NCBI GenBank assembly: GCA_027318585.1
Contig: DAHVOW010000032.1
Coordinates: 1-15,655, forward strand
DNA from: Methanobacteriaceae archaeon
GTDB taxonomy: Archaea > Methanobacteriota > Methanobacteria > Methanobacteriales > Methanobacteriaceae
Direction: 5' to 3'
DNA length: 15,655 bases
A program made the translations under genes and the position numbers. Numbering within the stretch: position 1 is the stretch's first letter; every line of letters begins with the position of its first letter. The notes under the pieces are model-generated. The model did no database searches, was not told the origin of the DNA, and saw only the letters and a list, made by a program, of their open reading frames with translations. Shown here piece by piece: positions 13,396 to 15,655 of the stretch.

Positions 13396-15495
13396 CTAAG
13401 CAACTTCCACCAAACCAGAATTACTGTCTAAATCCCCCATGCTTCTTTTAATATCCTTAATTGCCTTTAGAAGATGTTTTGATTTAATCTGAGTTTTTTC
13501 AGTGTTAAATGCGGCTTCATGGAGGGCTTCCATGCCTGCTCTTCGACAAACTTCACTAATATGTGCACCAGAAAATTCACTCGTCTTCGAAGCCAAGGTT
13601 TCTAATTGGATATCTGAAGAATGTGGTTTGCCATTTAGATGTATCCGGAATATCTCTATGCGTTCTTTTTCATCAGGCAAGGGTACTTTAATATGATAAT
13701 CAAACCTGCCGGGACGTAGAAAAGCTGGATCTATCAGTTCTTTACGATTGGTAGCGGCAATTATGTAAACCCCCTTAGATGACCCAATACCATCCATTTC
13801 AGTCAATAATTGGTTCACCACCCTATCACTATTCTCATTCCGTCCCCTGGAGGCGGTAATGGCATCAATTTCATCAAAAAATATGATGCAAGGACTAACT
13901 TCCCGGGCTTTGTAAAATATCTGCCTTACCCGGTTTTCTGATTCACCTAACCAACGAGAGAATATTTCCGGGCCACGAATAGCAATAAAATTAGCCCCAG
14001 CCTGGTTAGCAATAATCTTAGCCAAAAGAGTTTTCCCAGTACCCGGAGGCCCATATAAAAGAATTCCCTTCACCGGCCGTAATCCCACTTTCTCAAAAAT
14101 TTCAGGACTCCTAATGGATTTTATAATCTCATCCTTAACTGAACTTTTAATATTATTTAAACCACCTAAATCATTCCAATCCAATTTTGAAGGCACATCA
14201 ACAGAAAATTCACGCATACCCGTAGGTTTAACTCTATTCAAAGCCACTTCAAAGTCAATGAGGTCGACTTTTATTTCAGATATACCACCTAGCTCCCCAC
14301 TAAATCCCTTTTTAAAAATCCTTTTTAAAGCATTATAAGCTGCTTCACGAGACAATAACATCAAATCAGCCCCAGTATATCCATGGCTCATTCGCGCTAC
14401 TTTTTTCAGGGTAACTTCCTTATTAATCAGGTTCATACGTCTGGTGTGGATATCCAGAATGACTTTCCTTCCTTTTTTATCGGGAATGCTAATATTTATT
14501 TCATAATCAAAACGACCAGGCCTCCTGAGAGCAGGATCAATAGAGTTAATATGGTTAGTGGTGGCGAGTACAACCACATTTTTGATATCATGAATCCCAT
14601 CCATCTCTGTAAGGAGAGTGGTAACGATCCGGTGCTCAAGCTCCCTATTAGGACCTATCCTGTCCCTTGAGTTAGCTATAGCATCTATCTCATCAATCAA
14701 TATCACTGAAGGAGCATTTTTTCTAGCCTTGTCAAATATTTCCCTCAATTGTTTCTCACTTTCCCCATAGTATGGATTAAATATCTCCGGCCCGCTTATC
14801 TCATAAAAATTCGCCCCCATTTCATTACTTAAAGCCCGGGCGATCATGGTTTTACCACATCCCGGAGGCCCTAATAAAAGAACCCCCCGAGGCGGGGAGA
14901 TACCTAAATGCTGAAGCTGTTCATAATTAAGGAGCGGTAATTCCACACGCTCCCTTATCAGTTGGATCTCATGATCCAAACCCCCTATATCTTTAAAAAA
15001 CATTCCCCTTTGAGCTGAAGAATTAACAAAGTTTATTATCGTGTCAGAGGTCAGCATACCTAATGGAGAAACATTTTTGATGGAAACAGAAACTTCCATC
15101 CCATTATATAAATAAATGGGCTTAATTTGACCTTCAGAAAGAGGTTGTCGATTAAGATAGGTTTGGATTAGTTTAAGATACTCCTCTTCTTTTAGAGTGT
15201 CATCTGAAATCCCCACTGTGACTTCACGGGCTTCCACAGGATATAATGGTCCAAATTCTACTTCTTGATTTTCTATCAATCTTAAATCCCTTCTCAGATA
15301 TCGATCCATCACTATGAATCCCTTACCTGACTGGACATACCGGACCTTAGCCCCACACTCTATCTTACCCTTTAATGCAATGTAGGAAGGAGGGGAGTGT
15401 AAAAACTCCCCATCAATATTTGTGGGATCATATTCCAATGCCACATAGGAAGTTCCATCCCATTCTGGTTCCGCATCTTTGATTAACAACTTCAT
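13396..15495 (-). CDS. CDC48/VAT-like double AAA+ ATPase
   Basis: 699 aa. CDC48/VAT ATPases form hexamers that pull on and unfold proteins. The N-domain spans about 1-165 and keeps a double-psi-barrel-like stretch (GFIVMDRYLRRDLRLIENQE). D1: Walker A GPPGCGKT (209-216), pore loop YYGESE, Walker B LIDEID (266-271), arginine pair in LRRPGRFD. D2: Walker A GPPGTGKT (482-489), pore loop WLGESE, Walker B FFDEID (539-544), LRPGRFD. Both rings therefore look active, and the aromatic pore residues suit substrate threading. The C-terminus (SGLVEVA) has no HbYX-type proteasome-docking motif. The start is taken at ATG 15495: GGGAG (15505-15509) directly abuts the in-frame ATG at 15504, leaving that codon no spacer. 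It is shorter than VAT (about 740-750 aa) and probably a paralogue of the housekeeping CDC48. It is the first gene of the Hsp70 operon. Confidence 0.93.
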   Translation of the reverse strand: MKLLIKDAEPEWDGTSYVALEYDPTNIDGEFLHSPPSYIALKGKIECGAKVRYVQSGKGFIVMDRYLRRDLRLIENQEVEFGPLYPVEAREVTVGISDDTLKEEEYLKLIQTYLNRQPLSEGQIKPIYLYNGMEVSVSIKNVSPLGMLTSDTIINFVNSSAQRGMFFKDIGGLDHEIQLIRERVELPLLNYEQLQHLGISPPRGVLLLGPPGCGKTMIARALSNEMGANFYEISGPEIFNPYYGESEKQLREIFDKARKNAPSVILIDEIDAIANSRDRIGPNRELEHRIVTTLLTEMDGIHDIKNVVVLATTNHINSIDPALRRPGRFDYEINISIPDKKGRKVILDIHTRRMNLINKEVTLKKVARMSHGYTGADLMLLSREAAYNALKRIFKKGFSGELGGISEIKVDLIDFEVALNRVKPTGMREFSVDVPSKLDWNDLGGLNNIKSSVKDEIIKSIRSPEIFEKVGLRPVKGILLYGPPGTGKTLLAKIIANQAGANFIAIRGPEIFSRWLGESENRVRQIFYKAREVSPCIIFFDEIDAITASRGRNENSDRVVNQLLTEMDGIGSSKGVYIIAATNRKELIDPAFLRPGRFDYHIKVPLPDEKERIEIFRIHLNGKPHSSDIQLETLASKTSEFSGAHISEVCRRAGMEALHEAAFNTEKTQIKSKHLLKAIKDIKRSMGDLDSNSGLVEVA

Positions 15496-15548
15496 TATTA
15501 ACATCTCCCTGATCTAATTCACTGAGAATGTCTATAACCTTAAACACG

Positions 15549-15560
15549 GATAAATAAATC
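15549..15560 (-). promoter_or_regulatory. Putative promoter of the five-gene chaperone operon
   Basis: On the minus strand, GATTTATTTATCC resembles an archaeal TATA box. It would place transcription initiation about 25 nt downstream (near 15525-15530), giving a short leader with GGGAG before ATG 15495. The surrounding 15560-15655 stretch is very AT-rich and contains the inverted repeat TAATTTAAAATTA (15569-15581), which might bind a regulator but could simply reflect composition. Confidence 0.4.
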
Positions 15561-15655
15561 AAGATTTTTAATTTAAAATTAGAAACTTTAATTTTACAAG
15601 TAATCAGTTGAAAAAATAAGTAGAAAATATTATTTTAAAATTAAAAAATTGAATT

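Noticed and set aside
15561..15655. Palindromic AT-rich stretches as a replication origin or operator
   Set aside because: The short AT palindromes are expected from composition, and no repeated origin-recognition motif is visible.

Overview
The window is AT-rich and looks archaeal, most likely from a methanogen of the Methanobacteriales or a close relative. The signs are strong Shine-Dalgarno sites of the GGAGG and GGTGAT types, AT-rich TATA-like promoters, oligo-T terminators, an archaeal MCM-type ATPase and a CDC48/VAT-type double AAA+ ATPase. The species assignment is inference. No tRNA, rRNA, CRISPR array, insertion sequence or integrase was seen.

Layout, left to right. (1) 16-3003, plus strand: a two-gene unit with a short GrpE-like protein and a large, divergent Hsp70 (821 aa) carrying a long helical C-terminus, ended by a hairpin plus T8 terminator. 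(2) 3004-3427: an AT-rich spacer that may hold a decayed gene remnant and carries the promoter of the next gene. (3) 3428-4648, plus: an MCM paralogue with no N-terminal DNA-binding domain and with Walker B and arginine-finger substitutions. (4) 4721-6003, minus: a decaying three-gene unit made of a TPR pseudogene with several frameshifts, an intact small protein with eight paired cysteines (RING/FYVE-like spacing), and a small gene broken by TGA at codon 2 and a probable frameshift. (5) 6140-7906, plus: a helical protein of unknown function, then a radical SAM enzyme. (6) 7972-15495, minus: a tight five-gene operon in the order CDC48-like AAA+ ATPase, second divergent Hsp70, two tandem paralogues with a J-domain-like N-terminus and TPRs, and a HEAT-repeat protein. 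Its promoter lies near the right edge.

How the genes may work together. The right-hand operon combines an unfoldase/segregase (CDC48-like), an Hsp70, two proteins resembling J-TPR co-chaperones but without the HPD motif, and a HEAT scaffold. The left-hand pair combines a second Hsp70 with a reduced GrpE. Together they suggest an accessory archaeal protein-remodelling system distinct from the housekeeping DnaK-DnaJ-GrpE set. The MCM-like pseudo-ATPase, radical SAM enzyme and cysteine-rich protein lie inside the same island, but their link to the chaperones rests on location only. The decayed genes in the middle show that part of the island is being lost, which fits an accessory role.
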